A stretch of 64,000 bases of DNA from Flavobacterium foetidum (GCF_004634245.1 NZ_SJTF01000013.1:101631-165630); one strand, 5' to 3'; shown: positions 1-9,823, numbered from the stretch's first letter. Notes: generated from the sequence alone by a model not told the origin. A program made the numbers and translations.

Positions 1-37
1 TGCTATTCAGCCTTATACTATACAGAAATAAATAGAT

Positions 38-712
38 TTATTTTTTTGAAGCGGGAGCGGTAATCATAAAATCTTTTAAATAATAAGGTTCAAAATAAGC
101 GACATCGACCGTGTCGCTTTTTTGATACTTCTCAAAACTGATTTTGCTCATAGCAGATGCTGAAGGGTATTTTACATCTTCCAAAAACACAAAATTGTCT
201 TTCGTTAAAACCGTCTTGCATTTTTCTGCACAATCGCCTGTGAAATAAATTTTTTCGGTGTATTCGCTAAACGAGTTTTCCTCGATAATCTCCGCTTTTA
301 TCGCTCTGTGTACTGATAAATCTGGATTAAAAACTTCGCTGTAAACCTCCATACGACGCGCATCAAGCATCGGTATAATTTTTCCGTCTGAAACTTCCGC
401 CTGAGAAGCGAGTGTCTGCAAAGTGTTTACCGCTATTAGCGGAATATTTAAGGCATAACAAAGCCCTTTTGCAGCCGAAACCCCAATTCTAAGACCGGTA
501 TAAGAACCGGGACCCTGACTTACTGCAATGGCCACTAAATCTTGTACTGTAATTCCAGACTGCTCAATTACTTCTTCAATAAAAACATGAAGCTTTTCGG
601 CATGCGAATAACCTTCTTCAGCAATTTCCCGGCATAAAACAGTTTCCCCACCTTTTGCGATTGATACTGAACAATTTTTAGTCGCTGTTTCGATATTGAG
701 AATAAAAGACAA
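38..712 (-). CDS. tsaB: tRNA threonylcarbamoyladenosine biosynthesis protein TsaB
   Basis: 224 residues, the usual size for TsaB (YeaZ). TsaB is the catalytically inactive ASKHA-fold partner of TsaD, required for the t6A37 modification of ANN-decoding tRNAs in the cytoplasm. The N-terminal strand with LNIETAT, then AVSQGPGSYTGLRIG at about residues 62-76 and the following helix with AAKGLCYAL are family hallmarks. It is the last gene of a minus-strand run, 27 bp after the small membrane protein, so it is probably co-transcribed with the efflux genes although functionally unrelated. No separate promoter was recognised in the short gap. Confidence 0.95.
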   Translation of the reverse strand: MSFILNIETATKNCSVSIAKGGETVLCREIAEEGYSHAEKLHVFIEEVIEQSGITVQDLVAIAVSQGPGSYTGLRIGVSAAKGLCYALNIPLIAVNTLQTLASQAEVSDGKIIPMLDARRMEVYSEVFNPDLSVHRAIKAEIIEENSFSEYTEKIYFTGDCAEKCKTVLTKDNFVFLEDVKYPSASAMSKISFEKYQKSDTVDVAYFEPYYLKDFMITAPASKK

Positions 713-739
713 AGTATTTATTTTTTTATTAGTAACAAA

Positions 740-997
740 TTAAATCTGGGTAAGCCACATTATAATAAAAGCAGAAATCAAAAAAACCACATAGCCTATT
801 ATTGAATTTACAAAAAGAAAAACCAAATAAAGACCTAATTTTTTTATTGTGGGAAAATAAACAAACTCTTCATTGTAATATTCCGTTCTTCCCATTTTAT
901 AATGTGCAAATATAAAATATAAGACTGCAACAAAAAAACCTCCGCCTAATCCATATAACATTTCCAATGGCAAACCTCCATGCAATGCAATAATCAT
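740..997 (-). CDS. small two-helix membrane protein, function unknown
   Basis: 85 residues with two hydrophobic helices (about 10-32 and 55-82) separated by a charged, Tyr-rich loop. I recognise no motif. It begins 10 bp after the stop of the upstream membrane-fusion protein and ends 27 bp before tsaB, so it is very likely translated from the same mRNA. It could be an accessory protein of the exporter or merely a neighbour; the sequence does not decide. Tight spacing and a clean hydrophobic pattern make it a credible gene. Confidence 0.7.
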   Translation of the reverse strand: MIIALHGGLPLEMLYGLGGGFFVAVLYFIFAHYKMGRTEYYNEEFVYFPTIKKLGLYLVFLFVNSIIGYVVFLISAFIIMWLTQI

Positions 998-1007
998 AAG
1001 CTTAAAA

Positions 1008-2294
1008 TTATTTCTTAGCGGTTTCGGCTTTTTTAAGCTTTACTCTATCACCCGAATTAAGTTCTTTAGAAACCGTGGTATAAGGTCCTGTAATTACAAT
1101 ATCTCCAGATTTTAGACCGCTTGTCACCTCAATATTGGTGTCGTCCTGAATTCCGGTCTTAATTATTCTGATTTTTGCCTTATCTCCTGATTTCACAAAC
1201 ACACATTCAAATTTCGCATCATTTTTAGGTGCTGTTTTTTTCTCGTTAGGATCTTCAACTTTAAAATCTTTTACCGCTGCTGTATCCGATTTTACCACAA
1301 CCGAGCTAATAGGCACAGCCAGAACATTTGTTTTGGTTTTGGTAATAATATCAACCGTAGCTGTCATTCCTGGTCTGAAAGGAGAAAAAGTACTTGGTTT
1401 TCCTTCCAGCAAATCCTGATACGATTCTTTTAAAATACGAACCTTTACTTTAAAATTGGTCACCTGATCTGATGTCAAGGTCGTGCTTGCCGAATTAGAA
1501 ATGCTGGTTACAACTCCTTTAAATTTCTTTTTCAGGTATGCGTCGACTTCAACATTTGCTTCATCGCCTATTTTTATTTTTACAATGTCATTTTCATTTA
1601 CATCAACTTCAACCTCCATATTGTTTAGGTTTGCTACACGCAGAAGTTCTGTTCCGGCCATTTGCTGCGTTCCTAAAACACGTTCTCCCAATTCCACATT
1701 CAGCACAGAAATTGTTCCGTCTGCAGGAGAATAAATGGTAGTTCGCCCTAAATTATCTTTTGCTTCATTTACAGAAGCCGATGCACTCTGAACATTGTAA
1801 TAAGAAGTCTGTCTTGTAGCTTTTGCCACCTCAAACGAAGCAATAGCTTTATCCCAGTCAGATTTTGAGATAACACCTTTATCGTATAAGGTTTTATTAC
1901 GTTCGTAATTTGCTTTTGCTTCTTTAAAACTAGCTTCAGACTGCGTCAATCCTGCCTTTGTGCCAGATAAATTAGAAACCGAACGATTGTAGCTTGAAGT
2001 GTATAAATCAGGATTGATTTTTACCAACAAATCTCCTTTTTTAACTACTTGGCCTTCTTTTACATTTAATAGAATAATTTCGCCAGAAACCTCAGGCGAT
2101 ATTTTCACCTCAATTTCAGGCTGTATTTTTCCGGTTGCTGATACCGTTTCTACAATTGTCGAAGCAACCACTTTTGCAATTTCTACTTCTTTCCCTTCAT
2201 CCTTATTTCCTAGAGCACCTGATTTTGAAAGAACAAGTATAATGATGATCAATAAAACTGCACCGCCTAAGAAATAAATTGTTTTTTTTGACAT
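1008..2294 (-). CDS. efflux periplasmic adaptor (HlyD/MacA-type membrane fusion protein)
   Basis: 428 residues. An N-terminal membrane anchor (about 5-24) is followed by a barrel-sandwich (lipoyl-like) half around ISPEVSGEIILLNVKEGQVV (about 65-85), an alpha-helical hairpin (about 100-180), the second lipoyl half (TIYSPADGTISVLNVELGERV, about 185-205) and beta-barrel and membrane-proximal domains. Such adaptors link an inner-membrane pump to a TolC channel. It lies 6 bp downstream of the tolC-like gene. It is the second adaptor in the locus; the other is at 3837-4952. The C-terminal third contains a Lys/Asp-rich insertion (about 340-360). The substrate cannot be read from sequence. Confidence 0.9.
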   Translation of the reverse strand: MSKKTIYFLGGAVLLIIIILVLSKSGALGNKDEGKEVEIAKVVASTIVETVSATGKIQPEIEVKISPEVSGEIILLNVKEGQVVKKGDLLVKINPDLYTSSYNRSVSNLSGTKAGLTQSEASFKEAKANYERNKTLYDKGVISKSDWDKAIASFEVAKATRQTSYYNVQSASASVNEAKDNLGRTTIYSPADGTISVLNVELGERVLGTQQMAGTELLRVANLNNMEVEVDVNENDIVKIKIGDEANVEVDAYLKKKFKGVVTSISNSASTTLTSDQVTNFKVKVRILKESYQDLLEGKPSTFSPFRPGMTATVDIITKTKTNVLAVPISSVVVKSDTAAVKDFKVEDPNEKKTAPKNDAKFECVFVKSGDKAKIRIIKTGIQDDTNIEVTSGLKSGDIVITGPYTTVSKELNSGDRVKLKKAETAKK

Positions 2295-2300
2295 AATAAA

Positions 2301-3752
2301 TTATTTTGTAATAATTGGAACAATTGGAATTCCAAAGTAGAATTCAAGTATTTTAATTTTGAACATATAATCGTATTTTGTTCTAATGACGTCTGACTGC
2401 GCATTGGTCAATAATGTTTGCGCCTGCGTAAAATCAAAAGAATTCATCAGACCAACATCGTATTTTTCTTTAGCATAATTGTATGCCTGTTGTCTTGCTT
2501 CTAATGTTACGGTAGCCGATTCGTAAGTGTTTAACGCTGCTCTGGCATCTGTGAAAGCAGTGTAGACATTACGTTGCAAATCTAAACTTTTTTGCTCTAA
2601 ATCAATTTTCGATTTTTCTAAACTTACTTTGCTTCTTTCTACATTGTTTCTTGTTGCAAATCCGTTAAAAATCGGGACAGAAAGTTGCAATCCGAAAGAT
2701 TGTCCTTTATTGTCATTAAATTGATCAAAAATAGGGGCTGGACCTCCCAATATTGGAGAATAATTATTCTGCAGAACAGCCTGATTGGTACCTTCGACAA
2801 ATCCAATTTGATTAGTCGGCCTTGTTGTATTTAATGTAGAACCTGTTATGATATCTGAATAACTGGCTCTTGTATTAAAGTTATAAAAAGCACTTAAGGT
2901 AGGCTGATAAGCACCTTTGGCAATTGTAACGTTTTTCTCGGCAATTTCTAGATTAGTTTGCGCTAATTTTAATTCAGTTCTTGTTTCTCTTGCCTTGTTG
3001 TAAATTTCAATTGGTGATTGTGCCAAGATATTATTCTCGTCTGTGATTTTCGTATCGTCTACAACATCGAAATCAGCAAATTCTTTTAATTGTAAAAGCT
3101 GAGCTAAACTTAGTTTAGAGATTAAGAGGTTATTTTCAGAAACTGCAATATTCTGTTTATCTGTGGCAACTGTGGCTCTTAAGTCGAACAAATCGCCACG
3201 AGGAATCGTTCCGGCATTAACCATCTCCTCAGAACGTGCTAATCTTTTTTCGTCGATTAGCAATTGTTCTTTCTTAACTTTTAAATCTTCCTTATTTGAT
3301 AAAATCTGCAAAAATGCGCTGGCAACATTCAGAGAAATATCTTCCTGCATTTTTACTAATTGATACTGCGATGCAATGATCGAAAGTTTTGCTCTTCTAT
3401 AGGCGTTCTGATTTTGTAAACCTCTATAAAGGTCAACACCTACAGTCGCTCCTACAGAAGAATATTGAGTAGTCTGGTTTTCTAGCAAACCTGTTGTAAT
3501 ATTCTGATTCAGACCGATGTTCCAAGAATGCGAAGCCGACGCGTTTACTGACGGAAGAAAACTACCTAAAGCACTTTTCTTATCTATTTCAGCACTTTTT
3601 AAATCTAATTCGGTCAGTTTAATAGTAATATTATTTTCTAATGCATATCTCACGCACTCTTCCAAAGTCCATTGTTTTGTCTGCGCATGACCTGATAAAC
3701 CAAATCCGAATAACAATGCGGCAGCAACACTAGTATATTTATTTAATTTCAT
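2301..3752 (-). CDS. TolC family outer membrane efflux protein
   Basis: 483 residues with a signal peptide (1-23, ending SGHAQ) and two tandem outer-membrane-efflux halves with long coiled-coil helices. The segment beginning WTLEECVRYALENN (about 28-41) is the typical start of Bacteroidota TolC proteins, and the C-terminal half repeats the pattern. It forms the trimeric outer-membrane and periplasmic tunnel of a tripartite exporter. It sits between the two adaptor genes. An 84-bp gap upstream with a -7-like element may give it its own promoter, otherwise it is read from the ABC operon. Confidence 0.93.
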   Translation of the reverse strand: MKLNKYTSVAAALLFGFGLSGHAQTKQWTLEECVRYALENNITIKLTELDLKSAEIDKKSALGSFLPSVNASASHSWNIGLNQNITTGLLENQTTQYSSVGATVGVDLYRGLQNQNAYRRAKLSIIASQYQLVKMQEDISLNVASAFLQILSNKEDLKVKKEQLLIDEKRLARSEEMVNAGTIPRGDLFDLRATVATDKQNIAVSENNLLISKLSLAQLLQLKEFADFDVVDDTKITDENNILAQSPIEIYNKARETRTELKLAQTNLEIAEKNVTIAKGAYQPTLSAFYNFNTRASYSDIITGSTLNTTRPTNQIGFVEGTNQAVLQNNYSPILGGPAPIFDQFNDNKGQSFGLQLSVPIFNGFATRNNVERSKVSLEKSKIDLEQKSLDLQRNVYTAFTDARAALNTYESATVTLEARQQAYNYAKEKYDVGLMNSFDFTQAQTLLTNAQSDVIRTKYDYMFKIKILEFYFGIPIVPIITK

Positions 3753-3786
3753 ATATTTTGAGTGAAAGCACAGTAGAGGTACTGTA

Positions 3787-3794
3787 CAAATTTA
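3787..3794 (-). promoter_or_regulatory. possible -7 promoter element before the tolC-like gene
   Basis: The minus strand reads TAAATTTG, a full match to the Bacteroidota TAnnTTTG -7 consensus, 35 bp before the ATG. I found no TTG at proper spacing, so this rests on one element only. Confidence 0.35.
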
Positions 3795-3836
3795 ACATTT
3801 TTTAAAACCAAAAAACTTCTAACTGTTCAATTTAAA

Positions 3837-4952
3837 TTATTTTTTTTCTTTTTCATCAATCAAGCCCTGGTTCCAGATTTTGATTTTGTCGGTGTTTTTC
3901 ACACCGCTTTTAACTTGAACATAAATTCCGTCGCTTACCCCAAGAACCAAATCTCTTCTTTGAAATTTCTGCGGAGCAGTTTCGACTTCAACATAAGGTT
4001 TTTGTGTTTTTTTGTCAAATTGAACTAAAGACTCTTTTATTGCCAGAACCTTATCGGCTTTATCTAAAATAATGGAAGCATTGGCGCTCAATCCTGCTCT
4101 GATAAAAGTGTCATCTCTATTTTCGAGTTTTGCTTTTATTTCAAACTGAATAGCACCATTTTCTATTACACCTTTTGGCGCAATATAGGTAAGAACCGCA
4201 TTAAACTTTTTATTTTCTATTGCACCGACAGTGATCTCGATTGGCATATTTTCTTTGATTTTACCAACTTCCGATTCATCGATTTTTCCAACAAAAATCA
4301 TTTTTCCAATATCGGCAACACTTGCAATAGTAGTCCCTTCATTAAAATTATTGCTCTCGATTACCTGATTTCCAACCTTAACCGGAACATCCAACACCAT
4401 ACCATTCACCGTTGAGCGGATTAAGGTATTGGCATAATTTCCAAATGAAGAAGTGGTTCCTGTTTTTACGATGTCTAAACTTTGTTTTGCAGCAAGATAC
4501 GTTTGCTTTGCTTGTTTGTAAGCCACCTCGGCTGCATCAAAGTCATTGGCAGAAATAACATCTTTCTCAAACAATGTTTTTTGTCTTAGGTACAGCCTTT
4601 CCTGATTATCCAAAGCAATTTTGGCTGCCTGAACCTGATTCTGCGTACTGCTTACGTTTGATACATTGGCAACTACCCTGATTTTTGCAATCATATCGCC
4701 GGCCTTGATTTTTTCGCCTGCTTTAATGTAAACTTCCTCGATAATTCCTGAAATATTCGGTTTGATTAGTACCTCTTGATCAGGTTGTATATTACCAGTT
4801 GCAATAGTATTTTTTACGATTGTTTTGGTTTCAGCTTTTTCTGTTTTAAAGACAATCGGCGATTCTTGATTTTTAGCGTACAAATAATAAAGCGCGCCAA
4901 AAAAAACAATCGCAATAAAAATTAAAATGGTTATAGTTACTCCTTTTTTCAT
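3837..4952 (-). CDS. efflux periplasmic adaptor (MacA-like)
   Basis: 371 residues. One N-terminal helix (about 5-26) anchors it in the inner membrane. IKPNISGIIEEVYIKAGEKI (about 63-82) is the first lipoyl half-motif, a helical hairpin follows (about 100-165), then the second half-motif at LIRSTVNGMVLDVPVKVGNQV (about 177-197). It starts 39 bp after the second permease gene and is therefore the most likely direct partner of that MacB-like pump. It is divergent from the adaptor at 1008-2294, so the locus encodes two non-identical adaptors. Confidence 0.9.
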   Translation of the reverse strand: MKKGVTITILIFIAIVFFGALYYLYAKNQESPIVFKTEKAETKTIVKNTIATGNIQPDQEVLIKPNISGIIEEVYIKAGEKIKAGDMIAKIRVVANVSNVSSTQNQVQAAKIALDNQERLYLRQKTLFEKDVISANDFDAAEVAYKQAKQTYLAAKQSLDIVKTGTTSSFGNYANTLIRSTVNGMVLDVPVKVGNQVIESNNFNEGTTIASVADIGKMIFVGKIDESEVGKIKENMPIEITVGAIENKKFNAVLTYIAPKGVIENGAIQFEIKAKLENRDDTFIRAGLSANASIILDKADKVLAIKESLVQFDKKTQKPYVEVETAPQKFQRRDLVLGVSDGIYVQVKSGVKNTDKIKIWNQGLIDEKEKK

Positions 4953-4991
4953 TTGTTTTTGGTTTAATCGATTATATTTTGATTGATAATT

Positions 4992-6257
4992 TTATTCTGT
5001 TCTTAAAGCGTCTACGGGTTTTACATTGATAGCGGTCTGCGCCGGAATAAATCCTGCCAGCAATCCTGATCCTACTAATATTATCAAAGCTACAAAGACA
5101 ACACCCAAATCTACTGTCGGATTTGCAAACATCGTGTCATTTCCTGGTGGCATCGAATCTAAAACCATATTCAAAATGGCTATGATTCCTGTAGCTACTG
5201 CAATGCCGAACATTCCCGAAACGATGGTTAGGAAAATCGATTCTGTTAAAATTTGTCCTCGAATCGCAGCCGGCGTTGCGCCCAGCGCTCTTCTGATTCC
5301 AATTTCTTTTGTTCGTTCTTTGACTACAATAAGCATGATATTTGAAATTCCGATTACTCCCGAAATCAGCACTAGAGTTCCTACGAAATAGGCAATAACT
5401 TTAAGAATATTAAACAAACTCTGCACTTTATTGAATTGCTCGTAAAGGTCGAAATTTCCAACTGCTCGACTATCATCTGGATGCACCGAGTGAAGCGCTT
5501 TTATAATTTCGAGAATCTTAGGTTTCAAATCAGTAATAGAAGTCTCGTCTTTCGCCGTGATAGCCATCCATCCTACTTTGTCGCCGTAATTAAAAGCTTG
5601 CTGAAAAGTTGTAAACGGAATAAAAATATTTTTCTGTTCCTGTTCTGCATTTCCGCCCTGTTGTTTTGATTTATAAACCCCGACAACCATAAAATTGATT
5701 CCGTTGATTTTAATATAAGTCCCGATAGCTTCTTCTTCTTTTCCGTAAAGTTCGCTAATAACACCTTTACCAATTACGGCAATTTTTCGTCTTGAATCTA
5801 TATCCTGCTGATTTATAAAGCGTCCATTTATGATGTCCATTGGCTGTTGTTTAATCAGCTCCGGATAATCGCCATAAATAGTAAATGCAGAAGTTTTTTT
5901 ACCACGCACCACATTGTTGGTTCCATTAAAATCGCCTAGCTGATTTCTCGGAGACACATACAATAAGTCTGGCAAAGCCGCTTTTAAAGCAATAACATCG
6001 CTGTTTCTAAAATCGTAGCGGCGTGTTTTTGGCAATCCTTTATAAGCCTTAGAAGTAGTCTGGCTCCACATAAACATGGTGTTTGTGGCAATTCCGTCAA
6101 AACCTTTTTTGATACCGTTTTCCAAGCCATTTCCTGCAGCCAGTAAAATCACAAGAATAAAAATACCCCAAAATACTCCAAAAGCTGTCAGGATTGTCCT
6201 AAAAGGATTAGCAGTTAAGGCCTGTAAAATTTCGTCCCAATTATCTTTCTTAAACAT
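4992..6257 (-). CDS. ABC transporter permease, MacB-like (second of two)
   Basis: 421 residues with MacB/FtsX-type topology: one N-terminal transmembrane helix (about 20-42), a large periplasmic MacB core domain (about 45-270), then three C-terminal helices. The segment ISNIMLIVVKERTKEIGIRR (about 304-323) is the conserved FtsX coupling region. It starts 1 bp after the stop of the paralogous permease at 6259-7503, with which it aligns along its length, so the pair probably makes a heterodimer. No ATPase domain is fused; the ATPase is the separate gene at 7496-8197. Confidence 0.93.
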   Translation of the reverse strand: MFKKDNWDEILQALTANPFRTILTAFGVFWGIFILVILLAAGNGLENGIKKGFDGIATNTMFMWSQTTSKAYKGLPKTRRYDFRNSDVIALKAALPDLLYVSPRNQLGDFNGTNNVVRGKKTSAFTIYGDYPELIKQQPMDIINGRFINQQDIDSRRKIAVIGKGVISELYGKEEEAIGTYIKINGINFMVVGVYKSKQQGGNAEQEQKNIFIPFTTFQQAFNYGDKVGWMAITAKDETSITDLKPKILEIIKALHSVHPDDSRAVGNFDLYEQFNKVQSLFNILKVIAYFVGTLVLISGVIGISNIMLIVVKERTKEIGIRRALGATPAAIRGQILTESIFLTIVSGMFGIAVATGIIAILNMVLDSMPPGNDTMFANPTVDLGVVFVALIILVGSGLLAGFIPAQTAINVKPVDALRTE

Positions 6258-6258
6258 A

Positions 6259-7503
6259 TTATTCGTCTCTAAGTGCTACAATAGGTTTTATTTTTGCTGC
6301 TCTATAGGCGGGAAAAAATCCTGCAAGCGCGCCAGCAAAAACAAGCAATACCAATGTCGTAAGAGCGACACTAAAATCTACTTCTGGATTTCTAAAATAT
6401 TCGCTCTGCACCATAGGCCCCACAAGCTCCAGCAATAACAAACTTGCCAAAAGTCCCACAAAACCAGCGATTGTGGTGATAAAAATAGACTCGTGCAGAA
6501 TCATCGTTATGATAGAAAATGGCGAAGCTCCCAATGCTTTCCTGATTCCGATCTCTTTGGTTCTTTCTTTCACGATAATAAGCATAATGTTACTTACACC
6601 CACAACTCCTGCAATGATTGTACAGATTCCGACCCACCAGAAAAACAATCTGATATACAAATTGAGGTCATAAAATTGTTTTGCATCCTTAACCGAATTG
6701 TAAACGCCTACACCACTGTCATCTTCAGGCGCTACCATGTTTTTGCTTTTAAGCAAATCTTTCAAGTCTTGCGTAAATTTCTCAGACTGCGCCAAAGCTT
6801 CATCATAATCGCTTGTCTTTTTTAGAGTAAAAAACAAATTGCTTATTTTGTCTCCGCCTCCAAAAGTTTTCTGCACAGTAGTTTTCGGCAGATAGGCTCT
6901 TGCTTCTTCGCGTTCTCCACCTGGATCGGTGAAAACCCCAATAACCTTAAAATTAATTTTATTTATTTGAATTTCTTCGCCAAGAGCTTCTTTGTCTTTG
7001 AATAAATCGGTTTTTATTTTCATTCCGATTACGGCAACCTTTTCATTATGATCCAAATCTCTGCTGTTTACATAACGTCCTTCAACTATTGTTAGGTTTT
7101 CTATTCCTCCATAATCAGGATCTACACCTCTGTATTGGTAACTCCCAGACTCTTTTCCGTATGAAAATGAAGCGCCCCAAAAATTATAGGTTGATGCTTT
7201 TAAATCTAATTTATCTTCAAATTTCTGAACCGCCTGATTGTAATCACTATTACGGTATTGAATCTGTCTTCCGGGATTCAGCCCTTTATATTCCTTGGTG
7301 GTAGTACCCGACCAAACTTCAATAATTCCGGCAGCATCACGCTCAAACTGCTTTTCGATTCCGTTCTGCAGTCCTTTTCCGGCGCCTAATAAAATCACCA
7401 AAATAAAAATTCCCGAAGCCACAGAAATTCCGGTAAGAAAAGTTCTTAAACGGTTTTTAGAAATGGCTTCAAATATTTCCTGCCAGCGTTCTAAATTAAA
7501 CAT
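6259..7503 (-). CDS. ABC transporter permease, MacB-like (first of two)
   Basis: 414 residues with the same layout as its neighbour: N-terminal helix (about 20-41), periplasmic MacB core domain, and three C-terminal helices with the coupling segment VSNIMLIIVKERTKEIGIRK. Its ATG lies inside the last 8 bases of the ATPase gene, so the two are probably translationally coupled. Together with the ATPase, the second permease and the adaptor it forms a mechanotransmission-type exporter. Confidence 0.93.
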   Translation of the reverse strand: MFNLERWQEIFEAISKNRLRTFLTGISVASGIFILVILLGAGKGLQNGIEKQFERDAAGIIEVWSGTTTKEYKGLNPGRQIQYRNSDYNQAVQKFEDKLDLKASTYNFWGASFSYGKESGSYQYRGVDPDYGGIENLTIVEGRYVNSRDLDHNEKVAVIGMKIKTDLFKDKEALGEEIQINKINFKVIGVFTDPGGEREEARAYLPKTTVQKTFGGGDKISNLFFTLKKTSDYDEALAQSEKFTQDLKDLLKSKNMVAPEDDSGVGVYNSVKDAKQFYDLNLYIRLFFWWVGICTIIAGVVGVSNIMLIIVKERTKEIGIRKALGASPFSIITMILHESIFITTIAGFVGLLASLLLLELVGPMVQSEYFRNPEVDFSVALTTLVLLVFAGALAGFFPAYRAAKIKPIVALRDE

Positions 7504-8197
7504 AAGACGAAGCTCTAACTTGTTCTACTTTTTTGTCATCTATAATCAGTCCGTCTTTCAGGACTACATTTCTTTTGCACATTGCGGCAATATCAGGCTC
7601 GTGAGTTACAATGAGTATGGTTTTTCCTTCATCGTTAATTCCCTGAATAAGTTCCATTACTTCATAAGAAGTTTTTGTATCAAGCGCTCCTGTCGGCTCA
7701 TCTGCCAATAAGACTTTAGGATTTGACGCCAATGCACGGGCTATAGCTACACGCTGTTTCTGTCCTCCAGAAAGTTCGTTAGGCAAGTGGTGCGAATGCG
7801 AACCTAAACCTACTTTTTCTAGATATTTCATTGCAATATCATAACGTTCTTTTCTTTTGACACCTTGATAATACAAAGGCATCGCAACATTATCTAAAGC
7901 AGTTTTATAATTGATTAGGTTAAACGACTGAAATACAAAGCCTAGAAATTTATTTCTGTATTTTGAAGCGATTGTTTCGTTTAATTTCTTTATTGGGGTT
8001 TTGTCCAAAATATAACTTCCAGAATCTGCCTCATCCAAAATTCCTAAAATATTCAGAAGAGTAGATTTTCCAGATCCAGATGATCCCATGATCGCAACTA
8101 ATTCTCCTTCTTCGATATTAAAATTAATTCCTTTTAAAACATGCAATTCAGAACTTCCCATTTTATAGGACTTGTGTAAATCTTTGATTTCGATCAT
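7496..8197 (-). CDS. ABC transporter ATP-binding protein (MacB/LolD-type)
   Basis: About 233 residues from the ATG at 8197. The reading frame is open to 8272, but the extra 25 residues are AT-rich, lack family similarity and use a weak start, whereas MIEIKDLHKSYK is the classic N-terminus. Walker A GSSGSGKST (38-46), Q-loop near FQSFNL, signature LSGGQ (142-146), Walker B VLLADEP (162-168) and the switch His (about 199) are all present, so the enzyme should be active. It is the first gene of the exporter operon and overlaps the first permease by 8 bp. Confidence 0.95.
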   Translation of the reverse strand: MIEIKDLHKSYKMGSSELHVLKGINFNIEEGELVAIMGSSGSGKSTLLNILGILDEADSGSYILDKTPIKKLNETIASKYRNKFLGFVFQSFNLINYKTALDNVAMPLYYQGVKRKERYDIAMKYLEKVGLGSHSHHLPNELSGGQKQRVAIARALASNPKVLLADEPTGALDTKTSYEVMELIQGINDEGKTILIVTHEPDIAAMCKRNVVLKDGLIIDDKKVEQVRASSYV

Positions 8198-8374
8198 GGT
8201 AGCGTTAAATTTAAAAACAATAATAACATTTTTATTAAGTAATTTATTATAACAAAACGTTAATAATTTCAACTAGTTAATTGAATAAGACTACATTCCT
8301 TATCAAATGTTACAGTTTTTTAAGAAAATATAATTGTTTTTGTAATTTTATCGCGTCTAAAATTTTTCTTACTA

Positions 8375-9781
8375 ATGAAGCTTTTTCCGATTATTTCGAT
8401 TTTTACAGCATTAACAATACTTTCAGGCTGTTCATCCACCAAAAAAATAGAAACTTTAAAACCAGAACCAGACGATGCTAGTCCGCTCATTTATGACAGC
8501 AGTCCTTCTTTTATAAACCTGCCCATTACTATAAAACTAAGTGATATAGAAAATCAGACCAATATGCTTTTGAATGGTCTTATTTATGAAGACAACAATA
8601 TTGAGGATGATGATATCGAAATGAAAATCTGGAAACAGGCACCCATCAAGATTTTGAATGACCCTGAAAATGCTGATAAAAAAATAAAAACGATTCTGCC
8701 ACTTAAAGCGACTATTAAGTATCGTATCGGAACCAAAAAACTTGGAGTCGAATTATACGATACACGTGAATTTAACTTAAACGGAGTTATTACGCTTTCG
8801 AGCGAAACTACTCTATCGAACTGGAAACTGAGCACCAAAACCCAATTTAAATCATTAGACTGGAAAGAAAGTCCGACGATGATGATTTTCGGAAAAAACA
8901 TGCCGATAACGTACTTGATCAATCCTGCGATTTCTATTTTTAAAAATGATCTGGAAAAAACAATCGACGCAGCAATCGAAAAATCAATGGATTTCAAGCC
9001 TAATGTTCTGCAAGCGGTAGAAAAAATATGTACTCCATTTAAAATGGACGATACTTACGAAACCTGGCTTCGAATTGTTCCTATTGAAATTTATTCTACG
9101 AATGCCAAATTAAAGAAAGATTCTTTTCTTATGGAAATGGGAATGAAATGCAATATGGAGACCATTGTAGGCAAACAACCGGAAACCAAATTCAATGCTT
9201 CTAAAATAGCTTTAAAACCTGTTGCGAAAATTCCAAATCAAATTTCGGCCAACATTGCCGCTATTTCGAGTTATGTTGAAGCTTCAAAAATTATGACCAA
9301 AAATTTTGCAGGTCAGGAATTTGGCTCGGGAAGCAAAAAAATAACGGTAAAAAATGTAGCCATCTGGCATAAAAACGGAAAAATGATTATTGCTCTTGAT
9401 GTTTTAGGCTACATAAATGGCACATTATATCTTAACGGAATTCCGCAATACAACCCACAAACCAAAGAAATCTATTTTGACAAACTCGATTATGTCCTAG
9501 ACACCAAAAGCAAATTAATGCGAACTGCCATCTGGTTAGCGCAAGGATATATATTAAGAAAAATGGAAGAAAGCTGCCGTTATTCGATCCAAACAAATTT
9601 AGAAGATGGCAAAAAGAGCATGGCGGCGTATCTTAAAAACTATTCCCCAATGCCAGGAGTATTTGTAAACGGTAAAATGGAAGACATTCAATTTGACAAA
9701 ATACAGCTCACCAATCAGGCGATTATAGCCTTTATCAAAATAAACGGAACGGTGAATGTTTCGGTAAACGGATTGAAGTAA
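8375..9781 (+). CDS. DUF4403 family lipoprotein
   Basis: 468 residues with a lipoprotein signal peptide: a hydrophobic stretch ending in a lipobox at TILSGC (Cys at about residue 19), so it should be lipidated and envelope-anchored. The remainder is soluble and resembles DUF4403 proteins, with paired beta-rich halves and segments such as INPAISIFKNDLEKTIDAAI near 185. The biochemical role is unknown. It is one of only three plus-strand protein genes here and is divergent from the exporter operon across 177 bp. Its 3' end faces the small CxxC gene with a shared terminator. Confidence 0.85.
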   Translation: MKLFPIISIFTALTILSGCSSTKKIETLKPEPDDASPLIYDSSPSFINLPITIKLSDIENQTNMLLNGLIYEDNNIEDDDIEMKIWKQAPIKILNDPENADKKIKTILPLKATIKYRIGTKKLGVELYDTREFNLNGVITLSSETTLSNWKLSTKTQFKSLDWKESPTMMIFGKNMPITYLINPAISIFKNDLEKTIDAAIEKSMDFKPNVLQAVEKICTPFKMDDTYETWLRIVPIEIYSTNAKLKKDSFLMEMGMKCNMETIVGKQPETKFNASKIALKPVAKIPNQISANIAAISSYVEASKIMTKNFAGQEFGSGSKKITVKNVAIWHKNGKMIIALDVLGYINGTLYLNGIPQYNPQTKEIYFDKLDYVLDTKSKLMRTAIWLAQGYILRKMEESCRYSIQTNLEDGKKSMAAYLKNYSPMPGVFVNGKMEDIQFDKIQLTNQAIIAFIKINGTVNVSVNGLK

Positions 9782-9783
9782 AA

Positions 9784-9823
9784 AAGAAAGGCAGAATAAA
9801 TATATTTACTCTGCCTTTTTCTT
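9784..9823. terminator. bidirectional intrinsic terminator overlapping a stop codon
   Basis: AAAGGCAGA at 9787-9795 pairs with TCTGCCTTT at 9810-9818, extended by an inner AT stem, with A-rich and T-rich flanks. It can stop the plus-strand DUF4403 transcript and the minus-strand operon. The hairpin includes the stop codon (9806-9808) of the minus-strand gene. Confidence 0.8.

Noticed and set aside
8281..8481. A short plus-strand frame before the DUF4403 gene
   Set aside because: Begins with TTG, is out of frame with the real gene and covers its signal peptide region.
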